A stretch of 64,000 bases of DNA from Arthrobacter sp. EM1 (GCF_029964055.1 NZ_CP124836.1:1922001-1986000); one strand, 5' to 3'; positions 53,039 to 61,677 are shown, counted from the first letter of the stretch. Numbers and translations are program-made. The notes: generated by a model from the letters alone, not told the origin.

Positions 53039-53367
53039 GCTGATTCGGGCGCAAGGAACGGACGCAGGGCGTCGTGGATCCGCAGCAGGCGCCAGCGTCC
53101 GCTGCCCACATGCCGGGTGAGGTCAAGGGTGAGGCTGTCGGTGTCGGTGTCGGTGGAATCTGCCGGGCGCACCTGCACCCGCCAGATCTCGTGATCCACC
53201 AGCCCGGGACCGCTCCCCAGCGGTGCCCGCTGTTCCTCAGCCCACCATTGACGCCGCTCGTACCAGCGGACCGGTTCCGCACAAAGGATGTAGTGGCGGC
53301 CGGCCCAGCCGAGCGTCAAAGGCTCGCCCGAAGGGGTGCAGACGACGTCCACGGTCTCGCTGAACAT
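53035..53367 (-). CDS. DUF6504-like protein of the DnaE2 cassette
   Basis: A 110-residue protein: MFSETVDVVCTPSGEPLTLG, then HYILCAEPVRWYERRQWWAE and HEIWRVQVRPADST, ending WRLLRIHDALRPFLAPESA. Small proteins of this type are found between the Y-family polymerase gene (imuB/dinB-like) and dnaE2 in actinobacteria. ATG 53367 is taken; a GTG two codons earlier is equally possible with GGGAGG upstream. Function unknown. First gene after the LexA box. Confidence 0.8.
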   Translation of the reverse strand: MFSETVDVVCTPSGEPLTLGWAGRHYILCAEPVRWYERRQWWAEEQRAPLGSGPGLVDHEIWRVQVRPADSTDTDTDSLTLDLTRHVGSGRWRLLRIHDALRPFLAPESA

Positions 53368-53433
53368 ACCCACTGCGCCTCCCGGACCACACCATGTGAA
53401 AAAACGACCGGTAGAAAAACGATCGGCAACTAT

Positions 53434-53449
53434 TCGAACATATATTCGA
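53434..53449. promoter_or_regulatory. LexA (SOS) box
   Basis: TCGAAC-ATAT-ATTCGA matches the actinobacterial/mycobacterial LexA consensus TCGAAC-N4-GTTCGA in 11 of 12 positions. It lies 67 bp upstream of the DUF6504-dnaE2 start, in the expected place for SOS control of the mutagenesis operon. Confidence 0.85.
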
Positions 53450-53530
53450 ACAACTCCAGTCTACGACGGTCCTTCGGCAAAACCTAGGTCAGGGGTGGAC
53501 GGACGTACGCGCAGGTAGCAGGATTGAGCC

Positions 53531-53917
53531 ATGAGCTCCCATAACGCACTTCTGAAACACGTCAGCATCGCCGCCGAGGACACGTCCCTGGTGGCGAAGT
53601 TCGATATAGACGGAAACATCCCCGGCCAGGGCGCTTATGTGGTGGGGCTCGTCGCGGCAACACCGGATCATTCCCACCAGCGAAGGATGGGGATCGAGTT
53701 TATGAACGGGGAGGCGGTGTCCTTCTACTGCTTCAGCCATGACGGTACGGAGGAGAACTTTGACCTTAAGGGTGTCGACCACTCCGGAAACACCATCACC
53801 GGGCATTTCCCGCTCAGCACTGTCATGGGCCTGGCCAAGGGCCACCTGATGACGGCATTCAGCGACTGTGACGGCCGGGAGTACCAGTCAAACGTTGCGG
53901 TAGAGGAAGCCCTCTAA
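53531..53917 (+). CDS. Hypothetical protein
   Basis: A 128-residue soluble protein of unknown family. It begins MSSHNALLKHVSIAAEDTSL, has beta-type segments (AKFDIDGNIPGQGAYVVGLV, MGIEFMNGEAVSFYCFSHDG) and ends YQSNVAVEEAL. No signal peptide or membrane helix. GCAGGA lies seven bases before ATG 53531. Divergent from the dnaE2 operon, though its start is more than 80 bp from the LexA box, so SOS control of it is possible but unproven. Confidence 0.7.
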   Translation: MSSHNALLKHVSIAAEDTSLVAKFDIDGNIPGQGAYVVGLVAATPDHSHQRRMGIEFMNGEAVSFYCFSHDGTEENFDLKGVDHSGNTITGHFPLSTVMGLAKGHLMTAFSDCDGREYQSNVAVEEAL

Positions 53918-53925
53918 GCCGCCCG

Positions 53926-54252
53926 TCAGGAGCTGGCTTTGTAAACCTCCAGCTCGAGCGTGATAAAAGCATCGACCATGGCCCGGTAGGTTTTTTCGAT
54001 GAGGTCGACGTCGATGTCCTTCTGCTGGGCCGTGGTGCGGACGTGTTCGATCACCCGCTCCACGCGTCCGGGGGCCCGCACCTCGGCGCTGTCCGCTTTG
54101 AGGGTTCCGGCGATCCGGATCAGGCGCTCGCGGCGGCCGATCAGGGACACGATCTGTTCGTCCACCTCGTCAACCGCCACCCGGACAGCCGCGAGCTGTT
54201 CCCGGTCGGCTTTGGCAGCTTTATCGTTTTCGTGATTTGTGGACATGTCCAT
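53926..54252 (-). CDS. Chorismate mutase (AroQ class, short)
   Basis: A 108-residue all-helical protein: RVAVDEVDEQIVSLIGRRERLIRIAGTLK is split over helix 1, then the RAPGRVERVIEHVRTTAQQK and DVDLIEKTYRAMVDAFITLE helices. The key basic residues Arg, Lys and Arg of AroQ and the Glu/Gln in helix 3 are in place. It converts chorismate to prephenate, or acts in a PchB-like way. ATG 54252 is used (54246 possible); no ribosome site, with GATACT four bases upstream. Confidence 0.85.
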   Translation of the reverse strand: MDMSTNHENDKAAKADREQLAAVRVAVDEVDEQIVSLIGRRERLIRIAGTLKADSAEVRAPGRVERVIEHVRTTAQQKDIDVDLIEKTYRAMVDAFITLELEVYKASS

Positions 54253-54254
54253 GA

Positions 54255-54261
54255 CAGTATC
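54255..54261. promoter_or_regulatory. Overlapping divergent -10-like elements in a 14-bp spacer
   Basis: The spacer between the chorismate mutase start (minus) and the VOC start (plus) is only 14 bp. It contains GATACT on the minus strand and CAGTAT on the plus strand over the same bases, each ending a few bases before its start codon. This is consistent with two leaderless transcripts sharing one site, but -35 elements would fall inside the opposing genes. Confidence 0.4.
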
Positions 54262-54266
54262 GAAAG

Positions 54267-54689
54267 ATGCAGCCACGAGTCGATTTAATTTCACTGGGTG
54301 TCCGCAGCGTTGGCGCCTCCCGTAGTTTCTACGTCGATGGCCTGGGTTGGCCCGTCCACCGAGAAGTCCGCGGCGAGGTTCTGTTCATCCAGGCCAACCA
54401 CGGGCTCATCCTCTCGCTCTGGGACGCCGGCCAGATGCAGGCAGAAGCCGGCACCGATCCACCCGCCGGCATTCCCTGCATCACATTGAGCCACAACCTG
54501 GCCAGCGCCGCGGAAGTGGACTGGGTGATGGCGGAAGCCGAATCCGCCGGAGCGGCCGTTATCGCGGCGGCCAAGACCCAGCCCTGGGGCGGCTATACCG
54601 GCTACTTCGCCGACCCCGACGGCTACCGCTGGGAAGTTGCCTTCAATCCCAGCTGGCCGGTCGACGGCGGCGGGAAGGTGACACTCTGA
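54267..54689 (+). CDS. VOC (glyoxalase/bleomycin resistance) family protein
   Basis: A 140-residue VOC protein: two beta-alpha-beta-beta-beta modules, starting LISLGVRSVGASRSFYVDGL and ending in the GGYTGYFADPDGYRWEVAFN motif with its metal-ligand Glu. Such proteins act as lyases, dioxygenases or drug binders; the substrate cannot be read. Divergent from the chorismate mutase gene. Confidence 0.88.
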   Translation: MQPRVDLISLGVRSVGASRSFYVDGLGWPVHREVRGEVLFIQANHGLILSLWDAGQMQAEAGTDPPAGIPCITLSHNLASAAEVDWVMAEAESAGAAVIAAAKTQPWGGYTGYFADPDGYRWEVAFNPSWPVDGGGKVTL

Positions 54690-54743
54690 ACCGGCCACCC
54701 CGCGTGCCCGCCGCAGCACTGCAGTACGGCTGTGTGCGCATCC

Positions 54744-55490
54744 CTAGAACAGGCTTCCCACCGGCCGGATCAGCTCCGGGGAATCATTTTTGACATTCCC
54801 GACCGCGGTACCCACGGCGTCGATCGTCCAGCCCTCCGCAACGTCGTGCGCGCCCGCCCGGACCAGATCGACCAGCCCTGCGGCATCGTCGGCCTGCGGA
54901 TCCAGCCACGCCTGCAGCGTCGTCCGGTCCATTGGCAGCGGAACCCGGTCGTGCAGGGCCGTGAGCTCGGCCAGCATCCCCCCGGCATAACCCTCCGGCG
55001 GCGCGTCGGTAGTCATGATCGACGTCGAGAGCAGCCAGCGTTCCGGGTCATCGTCGGCCTTGGCGGGGTCTTTCCACCATTCGTAGAGACCGGCGAAAAC
55101 TATCGGATGGCCGTCCTTCGGGTGCACGTAGTAGGGCTGCTTGCCGCGGCCCTGGCCCTTCCATTCGTAGTATCCGTCAGCGGGAACCGCACACCGCCGG
55201 GCCCGGGTTGCCTTCCGGAACGCCGGCTTCTCCAGCACACTCTCGCTGCGGGCGTTAATCATCTTGGAGCCGATCCCCGGGTCCTTGGCCCAGGACGGCA
55301 CCAAGCCCCAGCGGGCGATATGCAACTGCCGGACCGGCGTGCCGTCCACCAGCCGTTCCAGCAGGATCGGCACCTCCGCGGTCGGGGCCACGTTCCACGA
55401 CGGCGGAATCACGGTCTCCTCTTCGAGTCCCGCGTCGAACTCGGCCAGCAGGTCTCCGACGGCCCTTGCCATCACGTAGCGTCCACACAT
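54744..55490 (-). CDS. SRAP domain protein (YedK/HMCES type, abasic site protector)
   Basis: A 248-residue protein with the invariant N-terminus MCGRYV, whose Cys2 forms a covalent link to abasic sites after Met removal. Other active-site features: PSWNVAPTAEVPIL (Asn), YYEWKG (Glu) and the TALHDRVPLPM His loop. By family knowledge it shields abasic sites in single-stranded DNA at forks. Its closeness to dnaE2 fits a DNA-damage theme, but no LexA box is seen upstream. Confidence 0.93.
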   Translation of the reverse strand: MCGRYVMARAVGDLLAEFDAGLEEETVIPPSWNVAPTAEVPILLERLVDGTPVRQLHIARWGLVPSWAKDPGIGSKMINARSESVLEKPAFRKATRARRCAVPADGYYEWKGQGRGKQPYYVHPKDGHPIVFAGLYEWWKDPAKADDDPERWLLSTSIMTTDAPPEGYAGGMLAELTALHDRVPLPMDRTTLQAWLDPQADDAAGLVDLVRAGAHDVAEGWTIDAVGTAVGNVKNDSPELIRPVGSLF

Positions 55491-55580
55491 GGCACCAGCA
55501 TGCCACTGCGCCCAAACGGTGTCATCCGGCGGTCTTCGAACCCGGGCCCGCGGCGGCCGGCGTCCGGCCGCCGCTTCGCA

Positions 55581-56510
55581 TCAGGGCGCGTCGTCGACGG
55601 TGAGGACTATCTTGCCGCGGGTGTGCCCTTCCATATTGAACCGGAAGGCATCTGCCGCCTGCGGCAACGGGAAAGTCCGGGCAATTTCGACCCGGATTTT
55701 GTGCTCGTCCACCAGGTCGGCAAGTTCCTGCAGCTCGGCGCCTACAGGGTTGACCCACATCCAGGTCCCGCCGTGCTGCTCCACTTCACTGTCGGCAATC
55801 GAGGCGTGCCGGCCCCCGTCGGCCAGGACAGCGAGGGTGGCTTCGAGATTCCCGCCCACGAAGTCTGCGACAACGTCGACGCCGTCCGGACGCAGGGCAC
55901 GAACCCGCTCCGCGAGTCCTTCGCCATAGCTGACGGGCTCGGCGCCGAGGGAACGCAGGAAGTCGTGGTTCTTCTCGGAAGCGGTGGCGATTACACGGGC
56001 GCCGAGCGCCACGGCGATCTGGATTCCGAGGGACCCCACACCGCCGGCGCCGCCGTGGATCAGCACCGTCTCGTCCGCCGTGAGACCCAGCCGGGTGAGT
56101 ACCTGATAAGACGTCAAACCGGCCAGCGGAAGACCTGCGGAGGCATTCCACCCCAGGGATGCAGGCTTGCGCGCAAGGAGCCGCTCCGGCAGGGCGATGT
56201 ACTCAGCAAAGCTACCGCCGTGGACGTAGTCCTTGCGGCCATAGGAAATGACTTCATCGCCGGGCCGGAAATGCGGCGCGTCGATCCCCACCGACTCGAC
56301 AACGCCGGCCACATCCCAGCCGGGGACCGCCGGGAACTGCACGTCCATCGCCGCGTCCAAGTAGCCGGCCATTATTTTCCAGTCGACCGGGTTCACCGAC
56401 GCCGCCTTGACCTTTACCAGGACCATGCCCGGCCCTACCTTCGGCAGCGGGAGCTCTGCCAATTCAAGGACGTCCGGATTGCCATATTCGCTATAAGTAA
56501 TTGCCTTCAT
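55581..56510 (-). CDS. NADP-dependent oxidoreductase (MDR, quinone oxidoreductase-like)
   Basis: A 309-residue zinc-free medium-chain reductase: MKAITYSEYGNPDVLELAEL, GroES-like VPGWDVAGVVESVG, and the cofactor site VLIHGGAGGVGSLGIQIAVA. The end SEKNHDFLRSLGAEPVSYGE agrees with the family. Likely reduces quinones or enals. ATG 56510 chosen; the upstream frame to 56549 lacks similarity. Confidence 0.9.
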   Translation of the reverse strand: MKAITYSEYGNPDVLELAELPLPKVGPGMVLVKVKAASVNPVDWKIMAGYLDAAMDVQFPAVPGWDVAGVVESVGIDAPHFRPGDEVISYGRKDYVHGGSFAEYIALPERLLARKPASLGWNASAGLPLAGLTSYQVLTRLGLTADETVLIHGGAGGVGSLGIQIAVALGARVIATASEKNHDFLRSLGAEPVSYGEGLAERVRALRPDGVDVVADFVGGNLEATLAVLADGGRHASIADSEVEQHGGTWMWVNPVGAELQELADLVDEHKIRVEIARTFPLPQAADAFRFNMEGHTRGKIVLTVDDAP

Positions 56511-56715
56511 GCCAGCGTCAACGGCTGCCGCCGGGACCCTATTCCACAACCTGCCGGAGGGTGTCGGGCCTCACCTCCCGGGCGCTGAGCGCACACGGCG
56601 CGGGCATTGCCCGGGAATAGCGCGCCGCAGGTTACGGTTATTTCCAGTGACATCCCACTTTTGCCGGCATGGGCGCTGCCATCCAGCGCCGGCACCCAGC
56701 TTTGAGGAGAACTTC

Positions 56716-56973
56716 GTGGACTTTACCCCCGAATCCGGCACCATCACCATGTTTTCGACCACGTGGTGCGGCTACTGCAACCGCTTGAAGAAGCAGCTGG
56801 ATGCCCAGGGCATCGGCTACACCGAGATCAACATCGAAGAAGTTGAAGGCACCGCCGATCTCGTGGAAAAGCTCAACGGAGGTAACCGGACGGTCCCCAC
56901 TGTGCTGTTCCCGGACGGCACTGCAGCCACCAACCCCTCCGCGGCTGAGGTCAAAAGCCGCCTTGCGGCTTAA
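56716..56973 (+). CDS. Mycoredoxin (mycothiol-dependent glutaredoxin)
   Basis: An 85-residue glutaredoxin-like protein with the active site TWCGYC (Cys18 and Cys21), KKQLDAQGIGYTEINIEE and the cis-Pro loop NRTVPTVLF. Mycoredoxins reduce mycothiol-mixed disulfides in actinobacteria. The GTG at 56716 follows GAGGAGA. It is followed by a 15-bp hairpin and, 120 bp on, the mscR gene, so thiol biology clusters here. Confidence 0.9.
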   Translation: MDFTPESGTITMFSTTWCGYCNRLKKQLDAQGIGYTEINIEEVEGTADLVEKLNGGNRTVPTVLFPDGTAATNPSAAEVKSRLAA

Positions 56974-56991
56974 AGCCCACCCTTGAACCGG

Positions 56992-57039
56992 TAACGAGCG
57001 ACGGCAGGGTCTCCCCGGAGGCCGTGCCGTCGCTCGTTA
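56992..57039 (+). terminator. Hairpin terminator after mycoredoxin
   Basis: TAACGAGCGACGGCA and TGCCGTCGCTCGTTA form a perfect 15-bp stem with an 18-nt loop, 18 bp after the mycoredoxin stop and 54 bp before the next gene. No T-run. Confidence 0.7.
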
Positions 57040-57093
57040 TGCGAAAGAATGTTGTGCGGCAAAAACCCCGATACAAGCAGAGGAACTATTCCC

Positions 57094-58179
57094 ATGGTCC
57101 ATAAAGTCAAAGGCGTCATAGCCCGCTCCAAGGGCGCGCCCGTCACCCTGGAAACCATCCTGGTCCCGGATCCCGGACCCGGGGAGGCCCTTGTGGACAT
57201 CCTCACCTGCGGTGTCTGCCACACCGACCTGCACTACAAGCAGGGCGCCATCAACGATGACTTCCCATTCCTGCTCGGCCACGAGGCCACCGGCGTTGTC
57301 AGCGCCGTTGGACCCGACGTCACCGAGGTTGCCCCCGGCGACCGTGTGGTGCTGAACTGGCGCGCCGTCTGCGGCGAATGCCGGGCGTGCCGGCGCGGCC
57401 AGCCGCAGTACTGCTTCAATACCCACAACGCCACCCAGAAGATGACACTCGAGGACGGCACCGAGCTCACCGCGGCGCTGGGCATTGGCGCGTTCGCCGA
57501 GAAGACACTCGTCGCCGCCGGGCAGTGCACCAAGGTCGACCCCGAGGCTGACCCGGCCGCGATCGGCTTGCTCGGCTGCGGAGTGATGGCAGGCATCGGC
57601 GCGGCCATCAACACCGGAAACGTCAAGCGCGGCGATACCGTCGCCGTCATCGGTTGCGGCGGTGTCGGCGTGGCAGCCGTTGCCGGTGCCGCGCTCGCCG
57701 GTGCCACCACGGTGATCGCCGTTGATATTGATCCCAAAAAGCTCGAACGCGCCAAGGACCTCGGCGCAACCCACACCGTGGACTCCTCCGCCGCGGACCC
57801 GGTGGAGGCAATCCGTGCACTGACCGGCGGCTTCGGCGCCGACGTGGTGATTGACGCCGTCGGACGTCCGGAGACCTACAAACAGGCGTTTTACGCCCGG
57901 GACCTGGCCGGGACCGTCGTCCTGGTGGGTGTGCCCAATCCCGAGATGACCCTGGAATTGCCGCTGCTGGATCTCTTCGGCCGGGGCGGCTCGCTTAAGT
58001 CCTCCTGGTACGGCGACTGCCTGCCTTCGCGCGACTTCCCCATGCTGATCGACCTCTACCAGCAGGGCAAGCTGGACCTGGATGCCTTTGTGACGGAACG
58101 GATCACGATCGACCAGATCGAGGAGGCCTTCGAGAAGATGCACGGCGGTTCCGTGCTGCGATCGGTGGTTGAACTGTGA
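57094..58179 (+). CDS. mscR: S-(hydroxymethyl)mycothiol dehydrogenase (formaldehyde dehydrogenase)
   Basis: A 361-residue class III-like zinc alcohol dehydrogenase: catalytic zinc set in [10 protein letters not shown] and GHEATGVV, structural zinc loop [15 protein letters not shown], and nucleotide site [20 protein letters not shown]. It oxidises the formaldehyde-mycothiol adduct and also reduces S-nitrosomycothiol. ATG 57094 has GAGGAA upstream. It overlaps the MBL gene by four bases. Confidence 0.92.
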   Translation: MVHKVKGVIARSKGAPVTLETILVPDPGPGEALVDILTCGVCHTDLHYKQGAINDDFPFLLGHEATGVVSAVGPDVTEVAPGDRVVLNWRAVCGECRACRRGQPQYCFNTHNATQKMTLEDGTELTAALGIGAFAEKTLVAAGQCTKVDPEADPAAIGLLGCGVMAGIGAAINTGNVKRGDTVAVIGCGGVGVAAVAGAALAGATTVIAVDIDPKKLERAKDLGATHTVDSSAADPVEAIRALTGGFGADVVIDAVGRPETYKQAFYARDLAGTVVLVGVPNPEMTLELPLLDLFGRGGSLKSSWYGDCLPSRDFPMLIDLYQQGKLDLDAFVTERITIDQIEEAFEKMHGGSVLRSVVEL

Positions 58180-58823
58180 GCGGAGGTTCCGCGCAGGGCC
58201 TCCGGATCGACCGTCTGGTCACCTCGGGTACCTTCTCGCTCGACGGCGGCACCTGGGATGTTGACAACAACGTCTGGATCGTGGGCGACGAGTCGGAGTG
58301 CGTTGTGATCGACCCGGCGCATAACGCCGGTGCCGTGGCCGCAGCCGTTGCGGGCCGGAGAGTGAAGGCGATCCTGTTGACCCACGGACACGACGACCAC
58401 ATCGCCGCCGTCGGCGATTTCCGCGGCCGCGTCGGCGCGCCGGTATATCTGAACCGGGACGACTGGATGCTGTGGGAGCGGGTCTTCCCGGGAACCGAAC
58501 CGGACCACGCGATCGAGGACGGCGACAGCTTCGAGGTCGCCGGCGCCCGGCTCGTGGCCCTGCACACGCCCGGACATTCGCCGGGTTCCATGTGCTTCCT
58601 GCTGGCGAAGGAGGGAACCGTTTTCAGCGGCGACACCCTGTTCCAGGGCGGTCCGGGGGCCACCGGCCGGTCCTACAGCGATTTCCCCACCATCATCGAG
58701 TCCATCAAGGGCCGGCTGCTGACGCTGCCGGCGGACACCGTGGTCCGGACCGGGCACGGTGACCCGACCACTGTCGGTGCCGAAGCGCCGCAGCTGCAGG
58801 ACTGGATCGCCCGGGGCCACTAG
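58176..58823 (+). CDS. MBL-fold metallohydrolase coupled to mscR
   Basis: A 215-residue metallo-beta-lactamase-fold protein with THGHDDH (HxHxDH), [19 protein letters not shown] and [11 protein letters not shown] supplying the metal ligands. Its start overlaps mscR (ATG/GTG in the stop), and in many actinobacteria this pair is conserved, so it probably hydrolyses the S-formylmycothiol product to formate and mycothiol. That role is inferred from pairing and from glyoxalase II-like motifs. Confidence 0.88.
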   Translation: MSGGSAQGLRIDRLVTSGTFSLDGGTWDVDNNVWIVGDESECVVIDPAHNAGAVAAAVAGRRVKAILLTHGHDDHIAAVGDFRGRVGAPVYLNRDDWMLWERVFPGTEPDHAIEDGDSFEVAGARLVALHTPGHSPGSMCFLLAKEGTVFSGDTLFQGGPGATGRSYSDFPTIIESIKGRLLTLPADTVVRTGHGDPTTVGAEAPQLQDWIARGH

Positions 58824-58850
58824 GGGCCAGGGACCACCACCGGCAACAAG

Positions 58851-58879
58851 CAGGCCGGGCACCGCTGGTGCCCGGCCTG
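58851..58879 (+). terminator. Terminator after the mscR-MBL operon
   Basis: A perfect 13-bp stem (CAGGCCGGGCACC / GGTGCCCGGCCTG) with a 3-nt loop, extended by AACAAG/TTTGTT and followed by TTTGTTC. It lies 27 bp after the MBL stop. Confidence 0.88.
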
Positions 58880-59017
58880 TTTGTTCGAACGTTCACGCGG
58901 GCCGGAGGCCAAACCGGGGTGAGCTATCCTGCGGGGGCGAACTGCGGGTCGGCATCCGGGACCGTCTCACCGCCGGTGGCTCTTGCCCTCCGCGGCAGGT
59001 TCGCGTAAGAGGGAACC

Positions 59018-59866
59018 ATGAGTTCACAACAAGATCTCCTGCGCGGGCGCGTGGCCGTCGTGACTGGCTCGACACGTGGTTTGGGGTTTGCCATGGCCAG
59101 GGTCCTGGGGCACAGGGGCGCCACTGTGGTGCTGGCGTCCAGGTCGGAGGTCGACGTCGCGGCCGCCGTCGAGCGGCTGCGCACGGAAGGGATAGCGGCG
59201 TCCGGACGTCACTGCGACACCGGAGAACTGGCCGACGTCGAGGCCCTGCGCGAGGAGGCCCTCGGCCGCGGGATGCTCGACATCTGGGTAAACAACGCAG
59301 GTGCCGCCGGCGTCTTTGGGCCGACGGCGTCTACCCCGGTCGACGACTTCACGCGGGTGGTGCGCACGAATATCCTCGGCACGTTCCACGGCTCCAGGGT
59401 CGCGTTGCCAGTGTTCCTCGCCCAGGGCCACGGCGACCTCGTTAACATCTACGGCCAAGGCGACCAGGGTCCGGTGGCGCTGCAGAACGCCTATACCTCG
59501 AGCAAGCGCTGGGTCCGCCAGTTCACCGAGACGCTGCGCCGGGAGACCAAAAGCAGCGGCGTGCGGGTACATGGCATGAACCCCGGACTGGTGATGACGG
59601 ACATGCTGGGGCACATCACCTCCCAGCCCGGGTACGGGCACCGACTGGGCGGGCTGCAGATCGTCGTCGGACTCTGGGGGCAGACCGCCGACGACGCAGC
59701 GCGCCCCATCGTGGAACTCGTCACCTCGGATGCCGCCGAGTACCGGTATCTGAGCAGGACAACAATGGTGACCCGGGGGGTGCGCAACGTGCTGGCCGGG
59801 CGCCTGCGGCGCGCCAACCGCATGCCCCTGGACGTCACAGTCCTTGGCGGGGCCGGCCGGGACTGA
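59018..59866 (+). CDS. Short-chain dehydrogenase/reductase with altered catalytic site
   Basis: A 282-residue SDR: cofactor site VVTGSTRGLGFAM, NNAG, and YTSSK (the Y-x3-K pair). The usual catalytic Ser thirteen residues before the Tyr is Gly (stretch NIYGQGDQG), with no nearby Ser. A related SDR subgroup seems to have a comparable NLxGxG pattern, so the reaction may differ from ordinary alcohol oxidation. GAGGGA stands before ATG 59018. Monocistronic. Confidence 0.88.
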   Translation: MSSQQDLLRGRVAVVTGSTRGLGFAMARVLGHRGATVVLASRSEVDVAAAVERLRTEGIAASGRHCDTGELADVEALREEALGRGMLDIWVNNAGAAGVFGPTASTPVDDFTRVVRTNILGTFHGSRVALPVFLAQGHGDLVNIYGQGDQGPVALQNAYTSSKRWVRQFTETLRRETKSSGVRVHGMNPGLVMTDMLGHITSQPGYGHRLGGLQIVVGLWGQTADDAARPIVELVTSDAAEYRYLSRTTMVTRGVRNVLAGRLRRANRMPLDVTVLGGAGRD

Positions 59867-60006
59867 CTGCGCCGCTACGGCCGCACTGAGGCGGTTGTCG
59901 AGCTGCCGTCCGCGCCGCGAAACAGCGCGTGAACAGTCGGCAAAGGCCTTCCGAACTGGGGCCCGGGGGTGGCCGGAGCCGGTGGCGGGGAAGGTAGTTT
60001 CGAGCC

Positions 60007-61677
60007 ATGACACCTCCCACTTTGCGAAAAGGTGCGGCCGCAATTGCCGCCGTTGCCCTTGGACTTCCTGCAGCCTTCATTGCTCCAACAGGCGTGTCCT
60101 TCGCAGACACCGCGGTGCCTGCATCCCAGGTACACGGACGGCAGGACGGCGGCAAACTCGAACTCGGCGCCCCGGATCTTCCCGAGACGCGAACCGTCAC
60201 CACCTTGGCCCCTGGCCTGACACGGACTTCCATCACCCGCGGCGCTCCGGACGCCGCGCTGTTCTGGACCGCCGAAGTCGCCATCCCGTCCACATCTGCC
60301 GATCCCGACGCTCCGGCTTCCGCATTGTCGGATGCAGCGACAGCCGAGGCGGTGGCCCTCAAACTCCGGGACGCCGGAGTCCAGGCGCGGGTTGAGCACG
60401 TCCAGTCACCCCAGCTCGCCGACGCCGGCGGAGACCTGGGATACCGTGTGCGCGCCGGCGCGTTTGAATCGAAGGACGCCGGCACGGCAACGATCAGCCA
60501 GCTCAAGGCAGCAGGCTACGCCGCCTCCGCCTTGTACACCGGCTGGGACGGTGATGCCGGGACCGCAGGGACAACCCGGGGCCCCTGGAAGCTGGAAGTC
60601 CTCACTCTTGATCCGAAGACTTTCCGGGGTGAGCTCACCTCCGGGTTCGGCCCGGACCTGCAGGACCGGGAAACCACAAGCCAGCTCGCGACAGCCGAAA
60701 CTGCCCTGGCCGGGGTGAACGGCGGCTACTTCGTCCTGGACCCGAGGGCCGGTGCACCAGGCGACCCGGCCGGAACCGCAGTGGTCGGCGGCAAACTGCT
60801 CAGCGAACCCGTCGCGGACCGGCCGGCTCTGGTCATCGACGGCAAAAAGAACGAATCATCAATCAAACGGCTGACCTGGAGCGGTCGCATCTCGTCCCCC
60901 GGCCACGGCGCGCCGCTGGCCCTTGACGGCCTGAACCGGGTACCGGGGCTGATCCGCAACTGCGGAGGTACCGGCGATCTTCCCACCAACCTGCCCCTGC
61001 ACGACGCCACTTGCACGGACCCCGACGAGACCGTCGCCTTCAGCGGGGAGTTTGGTCCCTCCACACCGTCCGGTCCGGGACTCGAAGTAATCCTCGATCA
61101 ACACGGCACCGTAACAGCGGTCAACAACGCCCGGGGTGCAGCCGTCCCGGCCGCCGGCAGCACAGTGCAAGCCACCGGAGCGGACGTGGCCAAGCTCAAG
61201 GATGTGGCCATCCTCGGCAAACGCCTCGATGTCGAATCGGACCTGAGCAATGAAGCCGGCAAGGTGGAGAAGACCGGCGGGGCCACCTCCGTCGTCAACG
61301 GCGGGCCGATGCTCGTCTCCGGCGGCGTCGAGAACATCACCGCCCGAAAGGACGGTATGGTTCACGCCGACGACAACAACAGTTTCTATTACGGCTGGGT
61401 CCACAAGCGCAACCCGAGGACCATCGCGGGCGTCGACGCCCAAGGGCGCACCCTCCTGGTCACGGCCGACGGACGCCAAACCACATCGCTCGGGCTGAGC
61501 ATCAAAGAAGCCGCCGACGTCGCCCGGTCCCTGGGAATGGTGGACGCCATCAACCTCGACGGCGGTGGCTCCACCACCATGGTCGTAGCCGGCCAGGTCG
61601 TCAACTCCCCCTCCGACGCAGCCGGGCAGCGGCCGGTGGGCGACGCACTGCTGGTCCTTCCGCGCCGCAAGAATTGA
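60007..61677 (+). CDS. Exported SPOR + phosphodiester glycosidase (NAGPA-like) protein
   Basis: A 556-residue protein with a signal peptide (RKGAAAIAAVALGLPAAFIA, cleavage near ADT). A SPOR-like domain follows at about 110-180 (LGYRVRAGAFESKDAGTATI, SQLKAAGYAAS). Then comes a NAGPA domain (GVNGGYFVLDP at about 238, AINLDGGGSTTMVVAGQVVN near the end). SPOR domains bind denuded peptidoglycan; NAGPA enzymes cleave sugar-phosphodiester links. A cell-wall target, such as wall teichoic acid or mycothiol-like caps, is conjecture. Confidence 0.9.
   Translation: MTPPTLRKGAAAIAAVALGLPAAFIAPTGVSFADTAVPASQVHGRQDGGKLELGAPDLPETRTVTTLAPGLTRTSITRGAPDAALFWTAEVAIPSTSADPDAPASALSDAATAEAVALKLRDAGVQARVEHVQSPQLADAGGDLGYRVRAGAFESKDAGTATISQLKAAGYAASALYTGWDGDAGTAGTTRGPWKLEVLTLDPKTFRGELTSGFGPDLQDRETTSQLATAETALAGVNGGYFVLDPRAGAPGDPAGTAVVGGKLLSEPVADRPALVIDGKKNESSIKRLTWSGRISSPGHGAPLALDGLNRVPGLIRNCGGTGDLPTNLPLHDATCTDPDETVAFSGEFGPSTPSGPGLEVILDQHGTVTAVNNARGAAVPAAGSTVQATGADVAKLKDVAILGKRLDVESDLSNEAGKVEKTGGATSVVNGGPMLVSGGVENITARKDGMVHADDNNSFYYGWVHKRNPRTIAGVDAQGRTLLVTADGRQTTSLGLSIKEAADVARSLGMVDAINLDGGGSTTMVVAGQVVNSPSDAAGQRPVGDALLVLPRRKN

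Noticed and set aside
58883-58894. GTTCGAACGTTC as a second LexA box
   Set aside because: It lacks the TCGAAC-N4-GTTCGA spacing (the second half runs directly on and ends TTCACG) and lies just after a terminator, not at a damage-response gene.
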